Positions 33,479 through 42,145 of a stretch of 43,309 nucleotides of DNA are shown here, in pieces. The position numbers and the translations under genes are program-made. The DNA is taken from assembly GCA_003135055.1 (NCBI GenBank), contig PLDF01000340.1, positions 1-43,309 of the forward strand, in the 5' to 3' direction. Numbering within the stretch: position 1 is the stretch's first letter; every line of letters starts with the position of its first letter. The stretch comes from Bryobacterales bacterium. GTDB lineage: Bacteria > Acidobacteriota > Terriglobia > Bryobacterales > Bryobacteraceae. A model generated the notes under the pieces. It did no database searches and was not told the DNA's origin. It saw only the letters and a list, made by a program, of their open reading frames with translations.

Positions 33479-34705
33479 ATGGCCGATTCCACGCCACAAC
33501 TGTCTGTCAGGGAAGTGTTGCGGCTTCAACCGGTGCGGCGTCTATGGATTGCGCAACTGGTCAGCATCTTCGGCGACTATCTGGCGGTGGTCGCGGTGTT
33601 CAGCATTGTCACGTTCGACCTGCGCGGCTCGCCGTTTCAAGTGAGCATGATTCTGGTGGCATACCTGCTGCCGATGGGGGTGATCAGCCCCTTCGCGGGC
33701 GTGTTCGTGGACCGGTGGAGCGTGAAGTGGACCATGATCGCGAGCGATCTGATTCGCGGCGCGATGGTGGTGGCCCTGCTGTTCGCACACGATCTGTTTA
33801 CGATTTACGGCACGCTGGTTCTATTGAGCTGCGTTTCGAGCTTTTTTATTCCGGCGCAATCGGTGGCAGTGCGGACGGTGACCCCTTTGAACGGATTGGT
33901 GGCCGCAAACGGGTTGATGTCGCAGGCGGCGCAACTTTCGCAGATCGTGGCGCCGGCCGTGATGGGGGCGCTGATCGCGTGGCTGGGGGCGAATGCCTGC
34001 TTCGCTTTCGATTGCGCGAGCTTCTTCTTTTCGGCGGGCATGGTGATGACGGTGGCGATCGACCGCGAATCCGCGGCGGGACCGGCGGCGGCATCGGTGC
34101 TGCGGTCGATGGCGCAAGGGCTGAAGTTCATCGTTTCCCATGCGGCGCTTTCGTTCGTAATCGTGTCGATGACGGCCGGGATGTTCGCAGTGCGGTGTTT
34201 CGGGTCGCTGATTTCGATTTACGTGCGCGACATTCTGCATGGCGGCGCGCCGCTGTTCGGCGCATTGAATGCGCTGATTGGCGTGGGGATGATCGGCGGC
34301 GCGCAATTCCTGCCGCTGCTGACGCGCAAGAATTCACCGCAGCATCTGGTGGCTTACGGCTTGGCCGGCATGGGCGCGGCGGTATTCATAACGGCGATGT
34401 TCGCGACCGTCGCGCCGGCCGTGGCCTCAATGCTGGCTGTGGGATTCTTTGCGGCCTTCGTGATGGTCTGCGCGCAGACGCTGATCCAGCAGGAGACGCC
34501 GCAGGAGTTGCTGGGCCGGGTGAGCAGCACGCTGATGTCGCTGCTGGCGATCGCGCAGGTGCTGGCGCTATTGGTTGCGGGGCCGATAGCGGAATCGGAA
34601 GGGGTGCAGGATCTTTACTATTGGAGCGCCGCGGGGCTGGTGGCGACCGGCGCGGTGGGGTATTGGAAGCTACAGACAATGAAGCGGGCGCCGGCGGCGC
34701 AGTAG
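33479..34705 (+). CDS. MFS transporter (EntS/macrolide-efflux type, MFS_3)
   Basis: 408 residues with about twelve membrane spans. Recognisable are the N-terminal LWIAQLVSIFGDYLAVVAVF, the loop DRWSVKWTMIASDLIRGAMV carrying the MFS motif A region, FFIPAQSVAVRTVTP and LVAANGLMSQAAQLSQIVAPAV. This combination is typical of the DHA3 branch, which includes EntS and Mef exporters. It probably exports a small molecule by proton antiport; the substrate is unknown. ATG 33479 has GGGAG upstream. The stop is followed after 5 nt by a REPIN copy. Confidence 0.88.
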   Translation: MADSTPQLSVREVLRLQPVRRLWIAQLVSIFGDYLAVVAVFSIVTFDLRGSPFQVSMILVAYLLPMGVISPFAGVFVDRWSVKWTMIASDLIRGAMVVALLFAHDLFTIYGTLVLLSCVSSFFIPAQSVAVRTVTPLNGLVAANGLMSQAAQLSQIVAPAVMGALIAWLGANACFAFDCASFFFSAGMVMTVAIDRESAAGPAAASVLRSMAQGLKFIVSHAALSFVIVSMTAGMFAVRCFGSLISIYVRDILHGGAPLFGALNALIGVGMIGGAQFLPLLTRKNSPQHLVAYGLAGMGAAVFITAMFATVAPAVASMLAVGFFAAFVMVCAQTLIQQETPQELLGRVSSTLMSLLAIAQVLALLVAGPIAESEGVQDLYYWSAAGLVATGAVGYWKLQTMKRAPAAQ

Positions 34706-34710
34706 GACGG

Positions 34711-34799
34711 GTAGGACAGAGCATCGCCTTTCGTGGTCTGTTATGTCTCGCTAAAGTACGGCCGCCCGACAGACGACAAAAAACGATCGTCTGTCCCAC
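34711..34799. repeat. REPIN-like repeat, family A copy 2
   Basis: Second copy of the element at 22110-22188, in the same orientation. The right hairpin (GACAGACGA / TCGTCTGTC) is unchanged, while the left one is degraded (GACAGAGCA against TGGTCTGTT). The outer inverted ends are GTAGGACAG and CTGTCCCAC. It follows the MFS stop by 5 nt. Confidence 0.85.
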
Positions 34800-34987
34800 T
34801 TACAAGACCTCACCTCCGCAAAATAAGTGACTTGGAATGCGATCCCTCACACTGGTCAAGGACTCCGATCGAACTGAGTGCGATCTACAAATCTCCGCGC
34901 CTTCGCGTTGAACAGTCACTCCCCGCCACTTGGATCCAACACGTCCATCGGCGTTGTATCCTGAACAGTGCCTCGCAATCGCCAGCT

Positions 34988-35545
34988 ATGTTGAGTTTCA
35001 CGTTTCCGCCCCCGGTAATTGCCGCGTTGCTGCTGGTCTTGGTGTTTGCCGCCGCGGCCTACGACGTCGCCTTTCGCCGCATACCGAACTGGCTCACCGC
35101 GGCCGGCGCACTGCTGGGCCTGGCCGCTAACACACTACTCTACCGGGGATGGCCCGGTCTGCGGTTTTCGCTCGGCGGACTGCTCGCGGCATTCGCCGTT
35201 TACTTCGGGCTTCACTCCCTTCGCGCCATCGGCGGCGGCGACGTGAAACTGATGGCCGCCGTCGGATCGCTGGCCGGATGGCAGAATTGGATTGGCATCT
35301 TCCTGATCACCGCCATCGTTGGCGGCGTCGCGGCCCTGATATTGGTGACGCTTCGCCGGCGCGCCAAAAAGACGCTGTCGAACGTGGGCTTCGTCCTCAG
35401 TGAGATGAAGAGCGGACGGGCCGCCTACGCAAAGAACGAAGAACTGGACGTGCGCAGCTCCAAGGGGCTCGGCCTGCCTCATGGCGCCGTGATCGCAGCC
35501 GGAACCGCGGCGTTTCTCGCGATCGGCGCTCACTTCGCGCGTTGA
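34988..35545 (+). CDS. cpaA: Prepilin peptidase CpaA/TadV (A24 family)
   Basis: 185 residues with four to five hydrophobic spans (VIAALLLVLVFAAAAYDV, LTAAGALLGLAANTLL, FSLGGLLAAFAVYFGL, WIGIFLITAIVGGVAALIL). The two catalytic aspartates of the aspartic prepilin peptidases are in YDVAFRRIPNW and GGGDVKLMAAVG. CpaA/TadV is the short form without the methyltransferase half; it cleaves Flp-type prepilins. ATG 34988 gives the family-like start; the open frame extends upstream without similarity. It is the only plus-strand gene of a Tad locus whose other genes lie on the minus strand at 37046-42674. Confidence 0.9.
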   Translation: MLSFTFPPPVIAALLLVLVFAAAAYDVAFRRIPNWLTAAGALLGLAANTLLYRGWPGLRFSLGGLLAAFAVYFGLHSLRAIGGGDVKLMAAVGSLAGWQNWIGIFLITAIVGGVAALILVTLRRRAKKTLSNVGFVLSEMKSGRAAYAKNEELDVRSSKGLGLPHGAVIAAGTAAFLAIGAHFAR

Positions 35546-35932
35546 GTGTAAGACCGGTAACATTCGGGGAGACTCTCGTAGGCGCGTATCCTCAGGGTAA
35601 GTCCACTTAAAGCCGTCACGACCTGGCCGGGAATGCGTGGAAGTGTCATGTCAGCCAACCGTAATCCACAAAGGCCTACGGAAGATCGGGCCGAAATCTG
35701 CAACAGGGCGGCGGAGCGCCACAGAATTAAAGTGACTCGCGGAGGCTCCTGGTACGCGCAATTGATCGGTGCGCGCAGCGTGAATCGGGAAGAGACAAGA
35801 AGACCCGAGGGTGGGCGCCATTCGCTTGGTTATCCGCATTGGTCGCGCTGATATAACGCGGCGCACGCTTCGCGCTGACCACTGCCCTCCTTGCAGGCCG
35901 TGATACCGTATCATGGAACCAGGAGTCAGCGA
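35546..35932. other. Intergenic region, possible gene remnant
   Basis: 387 nt. A short open frame at 35648-35851 reads KVTRGGSWYAQLIGARSVNRE near its end, which resembles the RGGSW...RSANR stretch near the C-terminus of FGE/SUMF1 domains. It lacks everything else, so it is at most a remnant. Confidence 0.3.
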
Positions 35933-36253
35933 ATGCATAGCGGGTACATCGAACAGCGCAACGGCGGCTACTACGTCGCTGGGACCCGTATTTCGCTGGA
36001 CTCGGTCGTGTATGCTTTCAACCGCGGAGATTCCCCAGAACGCATCCTGGAGGAGTTCCCGCTCTTGGACAGAGTGTCCAGAGTGTACGGCGTGATCGCG
36101 TTTTACCTCGATCACAAGGCAGAGATCGACAAGTATCTCGAAGACACCGAACGCGAGTTCGTGGACAGCGCGATTCCCCTGGAAGAGGCCAATCCGGTGT
36201 TGTGGAAGAAAATCCAGCGCGCCAGGTCCAAGATGGGCGATTCCCGCGCTTGA
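35933..36253 (+). CDS. DUF433 antitoxin-like protein
   Basis: 106 residues from ATG 35933 with AGGAG 7 nt upstream. The pattern YVAGTRISLDSVVYAFNRGDSPERILEEFP, split at the edges, followed by VYGVIAFYLDHKAEIDKYL, is DUF433: a winged/helix-turn-helix fold that starts with a strand GTRIxVxxxxxxxxxGxSxExIxxxFP. In many bacteria it is encoded with a DUF5615 PIN-like protein and is taken to be its antitoxin and autorepressor. Here the partner starts within the last codon and stop (TTGA overlap). An acidic C-terminal tail extends past the domain. Confidence 0.85.
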   Translation: MHSGYIEQRNGGYYVAGTRISLDSVVYAFNRGDSPERILEEFPLLDRVSRVYGVIAFYLDHKAEIDKYLEDTEREFVDSAIPLEEANPVLWKKIQRARSKMGDSRA

Positions 36254-36627
36254 GCATTTGTTTTCAGGCGGACGCCGACCTCAACTTCGACATCGTTAAG
36301 GCCGTTCGGAAGCAAGAGCCCGCTATCGATCTCGCCTCAGCTTCCGATGCCGGGCTTCAGGGCGTCGGCGATCCCGATATCCTGGAGCGAGCAGCCCTCG
36401 AGAACCGTGTTCTGGTGTCCCACGACCGCCGGACCATGCCAGAGCACTTCCGCTTACGCCTTGCGGCAGGCAAATCAAGCCCTGGCGTGTTGGTCGTTGC
36501 CCAGGGCGTAGCGATTGGCGACGCCGTTGACGCCATCATCTTGATCTGGTCAGCCTCACAGGATGAGGAGTGGCGCAACCAGATTCACCATCTGCCCTCA
36601 TTGGCCCGGCACGTATTCACCCGGTGA
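36250..36627 (+). CDS. DUF5615 PIN-like toxin
   Basis: 125 residues from TTG 36250, which overlaps the DUF433 stop by 4 nt. The start LSICFQADADLNFDIVKAV is typical of the family (usually MRFLADExL...). Acidic residues of the Mut7-C/PIN-like fold are seen at DADLNFDI, at GVGDPDILERAALENRVLVSHDRRTM and in the C-terminal half. PIN-like proteins are usually metal-dependent RNases, so toxin activity is inferred from family and pairing. A longer in-frame ATG at 36202 would extend into the antitoxin gene and is unlikely. Confidence 0.85.
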   Translation: MSICFQADADLNFDIVKAVRKQEPAIDLASASDAGLQGVGDPDILERAALENRVLVSHDRRTMPEHFRLRLAAGKSSPGVLVVAQGVAIGDAVDAIILIWSASQDEEWRNQIHHLPSLARHVFTR

Positions 36628-37045
36628 CCGATTGAGCCGGACCTCGGCGTCAAAAGCCGACCCCCGACGTGACGCCACTGTATCGAGCCGCAATCCAGCA
36701 ATAGCGCAAGTGGAAAGCGCTTCTCCCACGACTGGAGCGACTATCGCGAACGGCGCTTGCGCATCTGGCGCAGCAAAAACTCGCGGGCCGCCGCTGAACC
36801 AAAATCCGGGGATATTTTCATAGCGCGCCAATTTGCCACCACCATCTAGCGCGACTATTCCCTAACTTGCTGATTCACCGTTGCTTCAGCGCCGTCGAAA
36901 AGTAGCCATACACAAATCATTTACATCAATGGCAAGGTGTCGGACGGGCGACAGCGGCAGCTTGAGTCGAATTCACGTTGAGCGGAGTCTTGGCGGCGCA
37001 GTGTGGACAAATCTTCGTCCACTCTTCCGGACTTGCTCTGAAGCA
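36628..37045. other. Intergenic region between toxin and tadC, no gene recognised
   Basis: 418 nt between two converging gene ends. Frames in this stretch are short and lack recognisable motifs. It may hold the terminators of both units; no clear hairpin with T-run was seen. Confidence 0.4.
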
Positions 37046-37978
37046 CTACCGCGGCGGCCCGAAGCCCCCACTCAAGTTATGCAAGATGGTAATCACGCCC
37101 GGCACCAGCGTAACTACGAAGAGCGCCGGCAGGATGAATAATACAATGGGGATCAGCATCTTGATTCCCGCTTTGGCGACGGCGGTTTCCGCGCGCAAGC
37201 GGCGGCGGCCGCGCAAGGAATCGGCATAGACTTTCAAAGCTTGCGACAGGCTGGTGCCGAAACGCTCGCTTTGCACGATCATCGCCGCCAGGGCTTTGAT
37301 ATCCTCGATACCGGTCCTCCGCACCAGTTGCCTGAAGGCTTTGGCGCGCTCCTGGCCGGCTTTCACCTGCATCACAACGGTCGCGAACTCGGCCGCGAGC
37401 TCCGGATAGATGAATTCCATTTCCTCGCTCACTCGTAACATGGCCTGATCGAGAGCGAGCCCCGTTCCCAACACGACGCCCAGCAGGTCCACCGTGTCCG
37501 GCAAGGCATCAGCCAGCTTTCGACGGTAACGCCGCACCGCAAAGTACAGCACTTGCCGCGGCAGCAACCAGCCCAACAACACTGCGGCGCCCATACCCAC
37601 TAGCACGGAGAGTCCGTCGTTGGCGCGCTGGAAATACGCCATCGCGCCGAGAAAGGCCAGCAGGAAGGCAAGCTGGAAGAGCGCGTAAACGCCAACCGCC
37701 CATCTTTGGCGCATTCCCCCCTGGACAAGCTGCTCTTCCGTGTCGCGCAGATATCCCTCGCCGCCCGGAACCAGGCTGATCAGGTAAAGGAAACTGTTGA
37801 TGAATCCGCCGCGGTGGCGCACCGTGCGGCGCGCGGACGTCGACATCGCGTGCGCCTGCAATTCCTCCAGCCGCGCGGCCAACGGATCTTCGCGGCCGCG
37901 GAGCAGCTCCACGCCGGCCCAGACCAGCGCCGCCAGCGTGGCAGCCGCCAGGGTAATAAAGAAGAGCGGCATCAACAT
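37046..37978 (-). CDS. tadC: Tad pilus inner-membrane protein TadC (T2SSF)
   Basis: 310 residues. An N-terminal span (LFFITLAAATLAALVWAGV), then spans at LFQLAFLLAFLGAMAYF and GMGAAVLLGWLLP. The T2SSF domain (about 160-300) contains LADALPDTVDLLGVVLGTGLALDQAML and QSERFGTSLSQALKVYADS, and ends with a span at IPIVLFILPALFVVTLVPG. TadB and TadC together form the membrane platform of the Flp pilus, driven by CpaF/TadA. It starts within the tadB stop (TGATG) and is the last gene of this minus-strand block. Confidence 0.92.
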   Translation of the reverse strand: MLMPLFFITLAAATLAALVWAGVELLRGREDPLAARLEELQAHAMSTSARRTVRHRGGFINSFLYLISLVPGGEGYLRDTEEQLVQGGMRQRWAVGVYALFQLAFLLAFLGAMAYFQRANDGLSVLVGMGAAVLLGWLLPRQVLYFAVRRYRRKLADALPDTVDLLGVVLGTGLALDQAMLRVSEEMEFIYPELAAEFATVVMQVKAGQERAKAFRQLVRRTGIEDIKALAAMIVQSERFGTSLSQALKVYADSLRGRRRLRAETAVAKAGIKMLIPIVLFILPALFVVTLVPGVITILHNLSGGFGPPR

Positions 37979-38946
37979 CAGAACCTCGGATTCGCAATCT
38001 TGCGAATAATCAGAATGCCGATGAGCTCCAGGACCACGGCGGCCGTGAGGGCCTTTTGCCCAAACTCATCGGTGTAGAGTAACCGGATGTAATCCGGCTT
38101 CAGAATCCAGAATCCCAAGCCCACTACCAGTGGCAGCACGCACAGAAAAACCGCGGAGAAGCGTTGCTGCGCCGTGGCGGCTTTCATTTTGGCGGCGAGA
38201 CTCAGGCGTTCGCGCACCAGCAGCGCCAGGTTCTCAAGCACCTGCACCAGGTCGGCGCCGGTTTGCCGCTGCAGAATCAGGCCGGTGATGAAGAACTTCA
38301 AATCGATCAGGGGGATGCGCCGCCCCAAGCCATGCAGCGTGTCTTCAAGCGGCGCGCCGAGCGCCAGTTCCTCGATCACCTTCTTGAATTCCATGCGGAC
38401 CGGGTCGAAAGTCTCCTGCGCGATGGTTTCGAGACCCGCATGCATGTTATGGCCGGCCTTCATCGAGCGGTTGAACAAGTCGATCGCGTCGGGCAAGGCT
38501 GCCTCAAATTTGTTCATGCGGCGCGTGCGCGCCTTCAAGATATAAACCAACGGAACGGACCCGAGCGCCAGCGCCAGGCCGAGCCGCAAAATCAGCAGCG
38601 TAAGTCCCGCCAGGCCGAACGCAAAATAGGACAGCACGGCGATGGTCACGCACAGCGCCAAAGCTTCCGGCGCGCGGTACTTGAGATTGGCTTGCTCGAT
38701 GTATTGCTGCAGGCGCCGGACCGGGCCGATCCAGTCGACGAAATCGGTCAATGGGGCAAAACGGCCGCGCTTTTCGCGCCGCAGCAGATCGCTCGATACG
38801 CGGGTCCGAGAGGCGCCGGGCACGCGCAATTCGCGCAGGCGGGTGGTCAGAATCTGGTTCTCCTCCTGCTTGGGAACGCTCCACACAAAGTAACCGGCCG
38901 CGGTCAGAGCGCCGGAGAAGATGAGAAAAGCCAGCACGAAAAACAT
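37978..38946 (-). CDS. tadB: Tad pilus inner-membrane protein TadB (T2SSF)
   Basis: 322 residues. N-terminal span (FFVLAFLIFSGALTAAGYFVW), a pair of spans at ALALCVTIAVLSYFAFGLAG and LILRLGLALALGSVPL, the T2SSF domain with ALPDAIDLFNRSMKAGHNMHAGLE and LILQRQTGADLVQVLENL, and two C-terminal spans (FLCVLPLVVGLGFWIL; LTAAVVLELIGILII). This is TadB/CpaG by position and layout, partner of TadC. The start at 38946 was chosen because it opens at the first span and lies 4 nt after the cpaF stop. Confidence 0.92.
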   Translation of the reverse strand: MFFVLAFLIFSGALTAAGYFVWSVPKQEENQILTTRLRELRVPGASRTRVSSDLLRREKRGRFAPLTDFVDWIGPVRRLQQYIEQANLKYRAPEALALCVTIAVLSYFAFGLAGLTLLILRLGLALALGSVPLVYILKARTRRMNKFEAALPDAIDLFNRSMKAGHNMHAGLETIAQETFDPVRMEFKKVIEELALGAPLEDTLHGLGRRIPLIDLKFFITGLILQRQTGADLVQVLENLALLVRERLSLAAKMKAATAQQRFSAVFLCVLPLVVGLGFWILKPDYIRLLYTDEFGQKALTAAVVLELIGILIIRKIANPRF

Positions 38947-38950
38947 GGCG

Positions 38951-40267
38951 TCAACTTTCCTTGAGTTCCTGCACTTCCGTAAAGGTGGACGCGGCAAGCC
39001 GGACCCCGTGCGCCTTCAGCCGTTCCAGGAAATATGGCTGCACCCCCGTAGCGGCGAATTTTCCCTGAATCCGGACGTGCCGGTCCATGCCGGTCCGCTC
39101 CAGCACGAAGATATCCCGCATCTGCACCTGGCCGTCCTCCACGCCGGTGACTTCACTGATGGCGGTGATCTTGCGGGAGCCGTCGCTCAGCCGCGCGCAA
39201 TGGATCACAATCTGAATGGCCGAGGCGAGCATGTAGCGAATCACCACATCGGGCACATTCTGGCTCACCATCATGACCATGGTCTCGACGCGCGCGAATG
39301 CGTCGCGAGCGTTGTTGGCGTGCGTGGTGGTCATGGAGCCGTCGTGGCCCGTATTCATCGCCTGCATCATATCGAACGCTTCGGCGCCGCGGCACTCGCC
39401 CACTATGATGCGGTCGGGCCGCATACGGAGCGCGTTGATTACCAGGTCGCGCTGCGTAATGGCGCCCGCGCCTTCAATATTCATCGGCCGCGTCTCCAGA
39501 CGCACCACGTGCGACTGTTGCAGTTGCAGCTCGGCAGTATCTTCGATAGTTACTACGCGCTCGTCCTCGGGGATGAAGCGCGAGAGCGTGTTGAGCAGCG
39601 TGGTCTTGCCCGAACCGGACCCGCCGGCGATGAGCATGTTGAGCCGCGCCTGCACGCATCCGCGCATGAAATCGAGCATGCCGCGCGTCAGAGTCTCGTT
39701 CCTCAGCAGGTCTTCGGTGGAAAGCAGCTTGCTGCCGAAGCGCCGGATGGAAAGCACCGGACCGATCAACGATAAGGGCGGGATCACGGCGCAGATGCGC
39801 GAGCCGTCGTTCAAGCGCGCATCGACGATGGGCGAGGAATCGTCGATGCGGCGGCCGACGTTGGAAACGATGCGGTCGATGATCATTCGCAAGTGCACCT
39901 GGTCGCGAAAACGGATATTGGTCTCGACCAGTTTTCCAGCGCGCTCGATGTAGACGCTGTCGAAGCCGTTCACCAGAATGTCGCCGATGGCGGGGTCTTT
40001 GAGCAGCGGCTCAAGCGGGCCCAGGCCGAAGACTTCGTCGAGCACTTCTTCGATCAGGCGCTCGCGCTCGGTGAGCGTCATGGGGATTTGATCGTCGGCG
40101 ATGAGCCGCTCTACCGTGTTGCCGACCTGTTCGCGGACACCTTCTTTGCTCAGCGACTTGAGCTGGTCGGGGGTGAGCGAATTGATCAGCCTGCCATGGA
40201 TTCGCGATTTGATCTCGAACCAACGGTCGGCTCCGCTGCCGGCTCCGGGAATTGTTCGGGCTCCCAT
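38951..40267 (-). CDS. cpaF: Tad pilus assembly ATPase CpaF/TadA
   Basis: 438 residues. A helical N-domain leads into the secretion-ATPase core: Walker A GGSGSGKTT (215-223), Asp box ERVVTIEDTAELQL, Walker B-like PDRIIVGECRGAEAFDMMQA and a His box TGHDGSMTTTHANN. This is the CpaF/TadA branch of GspE-like secretion ATPases, which power Flp pilus extension and retraction. The C-terminus ends in a family-typical VQPYFLERLKAHGVRL. A REPIN (40278-40397) lies in the 189-nt gap to cpaE. Confidence 0.95.
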   Translation of the reverse strand: MGARTIPGAGSGADRWFEIKSRIHGRLINSLTPDQLKSLSKEGVREQVGNTVERLIADDQIPMTLTERERLIEEVLDEVFGLGPLEPLLKDPAIGDILVNGFDSVYIERAGKLVETNIRFRDQVHLRMIIDRIVSNVGRRIDDSSPIVDARLNDGSRICAVIPPLSLIGPVLSIRRFGSKLLSTEDLLRNETLTRGMLDFMRGCVQARLNMLIAGGSGSGKTTLLNTLSRFIPEDERVVTIEDTAELQLQQSHVVRLETRPMNIEGAGAITQRDLVINALRMRPDRIIVGECRGAEAFDMMQAMNTGHDGSMTTTHANNARDAFARVETMVMMVSQNVPDVVIRYMLASAIQIVIHCARLSDGSRKITAISEVTGVEDGQVQMRDIFVLERTGMDRHVRIQGKFAATGVQPYFLERLKAHGVRLAASTFTEVQELKES

Positions 40268-40277
40268 GTTTACTCTA

Positions 40278-40397
40278 GTGGGGCAGCCAATTCTGGCTGC
40301 CGCCGGCTTTCAGCCGGCGCTGGAGCTGTGCGAAGACTTGAGCACGGGTCGAAAAAGCCGCCTGAAAGGCGGCTGCAGGCAAGATTGCCTGCCCCAC
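40278..40397. repeat. REPIN, family B (two inverted REP units)
   Basis: The left unit (40278-40324) holds hairpins GCAGCC / GGCTGC and GCCGGC / GCCGGC. The right unit (40351-40397), in inverse order, holds GCCGCC / GGCGGC and GCAGGC / GCCTGC. The outer ends are GTGGGGC and GCCCCAC. Stems differ between units by paired changes that keep base pairing. It sits between cpaE and cpaF. Confidence 0.9.
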
Positions 40398-40456
40398 AAC
40401 GGATGCAGAACCTGCTCCACAAAATTGTGCGTCCGTTCTCCCGTATTCGCATAAAC

Positions 40457-41632
40457 CTACGCCGATTTCGCCGCTACCGCCTGCTTCGCTCCCGTGGCCT
40501 TGTCGACGAAGGCGCGAAAGGCGCGGTCCAGATCGCCCGCGGCTGCTCGGTCGGCGACGAAGGGCCGTCCGCGGTTCACCGCCGCCAGCGCGGCCGGCGA
40601 CGCCGGAATGCCGTAGAACACGGGCTGGTTGAGCGTCTGCCGGATCTGCTCGAGCGTGGCCAGGCTGGTGGACGCCTTCTTCTGGTATCCATTAACCACG
40701 ATCTTGATCTGATCTTGCGTGAACCCGAGCCGCATCAGCGCGCCAATATAGCGCTGGGCGTTGCGAATTGCCGCAAACTGCTGGGTGGTCACCAGGAAGA
40801 TCGCGCTCGAGCTCTGCAACGCGGCGAGCACGATCTCGTCGCCGATCCAGCGGCCCGCGTCGATCACCACGGCTTCGTACTTTTCCACCAGGAAGCTGGC
40901 GAACTCGCGGAACATCGGCTCCGTGAAATGGACGCGATGCTCGATCTCTTCGGGCGGGCCAATCAGAAAAAACCCAAGCGGATCGCGGATCGCCAGACCC
41001 TCGAACAGCGCCGGGTCCATGCGCGGCAGATTGTCGCCGATATCCTGCAAGTTGTGCTGCGGCGTGCCGCCGGTTTGCATGGCGCAATCGTTGGCGGTGA
41101 AATCGAGGTCCACCAGAACCGTCTGTTTCTTGCGTTGGGCCAGCACGCCGGCGAAGTTCACCGCCAGCGTGGTGGCGCCGGCGCCGCCGTTGGCCCCCAG
41201 AAAAGTGTAGACCCGGGCGAGGCGGCTCACGCCCGCGGCCGCGCGCCGCGGCGTGCGCTCGAGGCGCGTCATGGCTTCCCGGAATTCGAGACGCTTCACC
41301 GGCTGCACCAGGAAATCGCGGCAGCCTCCACGAACGCTGGCGATCACCGTCTCCCCGTCGGCGTGATAATTGGAGGCGATCACGTAGAGGTCGGGCGCGG
41401 CCTGGCTCACTTTTTCGAGCGCCTTCAGGGCGGCTTCGGTCTCGCCCGCCAGGTCGACGATCAGCGCGGCATCCGGGTGGCGCTCCAGATCCTGGAGAAC
41501 CCGGATGTACAGGCTCGACGAAACCTCCGGATACTCGGAGACCACCTTGGCGCCATCGATGTTGACCAGACTCTCGCGAATGGTCTCGCGAAAACGCTCG
41601 TCGGGGGACGCGACTAGGAGTGAGATCGGCAC
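40457..41632 (-). CDS. cpaE: Pilus localisation ATPase-like protein CpaE/TadZ
   Basis: 391 residues. The N-terminal half is a receiver-like domain (ISLLVASPDERFRETIRESL, IVDLAGETEAALKAL) without a clear phosphorylation site. The C-terminal half is a MinD/ParA-like domain beginning VYTFLGANGGAGATTLAVNFA. In MinD this P-loop has two essential Lys (KGGxGKT); here both are replaced (N and A), which TadZ proteins tolerate. Later blocks are TVLVDLDFTANDCA and EAVVIDAGRWIGDEIVLAAL. The inferred role is to place the pilus machinery at a cell site. It runs on the same strand as tadE, with 15 nt between. Confidence 0.9.
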   Translation of the reverse strand: MPISLLVASPDERFRETIRESLVNIDGAKVVSEYPEVSSSLYIRVLQDLERHPDAALIVDLAGETEAALKALEKVSQAAPDLYVIASNYHADGETVIASVRGGCRDFLVQPVKRLEFREAMTRLERTPRRAAAGVSRLARVYTFLGANGGAGATTLAVNFAGVLAQRKKQTVLVDLDFTANDCAMQTGGTPQHNLQDIGDNLPRMDPALFEGLAIRDPLGFFLIGPPEEIEHRVHFTEPMFREFASFLVEKYEAVVIDAGRWIGDEIVLAALQSSSAIFLVTTQQFAAIRNAQRYIGALMRLGFTQDQIKIVVNGYQKKASTSLATLEQIRQTLNQPVFYGIPASPAALAAVNRGRPFVADRAAAGDLDRAFRAFVDKATGAKQAVAAKSA

Positions 41633-41647
41633 GGGTAACCCTCCATT

Positions 41648-42145
41648 CTACGGCAGGCAGACTCCGGTCTCAGGGTCGCAGCCGCAGCTTTCCATTGGCA
41701 GAGTGGCCTGAAAATTGGGGAGCACAATCGGCGGTATGCTCACGAATGTGCTGACCTGGTAATTGCTCACAGTCACAGTGACTACATCGGGAATGCAGCC
41801 GGTGGTGCAATCGCCGTCGCACGTGAAGGGAGTGAGTATGCCCGTCGTAGGGTCTTCCGCAAAGTAACTTACTTGGATCTGCACTGGACCGTTCTGAAAC
41901 TGATCGTTGCCAGGCATCAGCGGCAAGTTCGCGAGCATGAAGGCAGTGACATTACCAGATGCAGACTGCCAGCAGTGGGTGGCGGCATAGCCCGCGCCCT
42001 GGCGCGTGAAATCGTTGACGCTGTGCCAGGTCCAGAGAATCTCCGCGGCAAAGATGGTTCCGAACGTCGTGGGAACCAGCACGCCCGCGAAGAGCAGCGC
42101 AAACTCTACAGTCAATTGACCGCGTTGATTTTTACGATCCCGCAT
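41648..42145 (-). CDS. TadE-like pseudopilin
   Basis: 165 residues. The N-terminus RGQLTVEFALLFAGVLVPTTF fits the TadE pattern: a short basic leader, GQ/GA followed by a Glu five residues into the hydrophobic helix. This is the site for the CpaA/TadV prepilin peptidase. The rest is a periplasmic domain with several Cys (CDGDCTTGC, CGCDPETGVC), likely disulphides or metal sites. TadE pseudopilins help assemble Flp pili. The ATG at 42145 lies inside the end of the previous gene (14 nt overlap). Confidence 0.85.
   Translation of the reverse strand: MRDRKNQRGQLTVEFALLFAGVLVPTTFGTIFAAEILWTWHSVNDFTRQGAGYAATHCWQSASGNVTAFMLANLPLMPGNDQFQNGPVQIQVSYFAEDPTTGILTPFTCDGDCTTGCIPDVVTVTVSNYQVSTFVSIPPIVLPNFQATLPMESCGCDPETGVCLP

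Noticed and set aside
33544..34830. 428-residue frame overlapping the MFS gene in another frame
   Set aside because: It is a low-complexity Arg/Gly/Ala shadow of a GC-rich gene. The MFS frame has membrane spans and motifs.
35648..35851. Possible FGE/SUMF1 C-terminal fragment (RGGSWY...RSVNRE)
   Set aside because: Only about 20 residues resemble the family and the rest is missing. Kept as a note on the spacer and not as a gene.
40278..40397. CRISPR-like reading of the repeated hairpins
   Set aside because: There are no regularly spaced direct repeats or cas genes. The units are inverted, as in REPINs.
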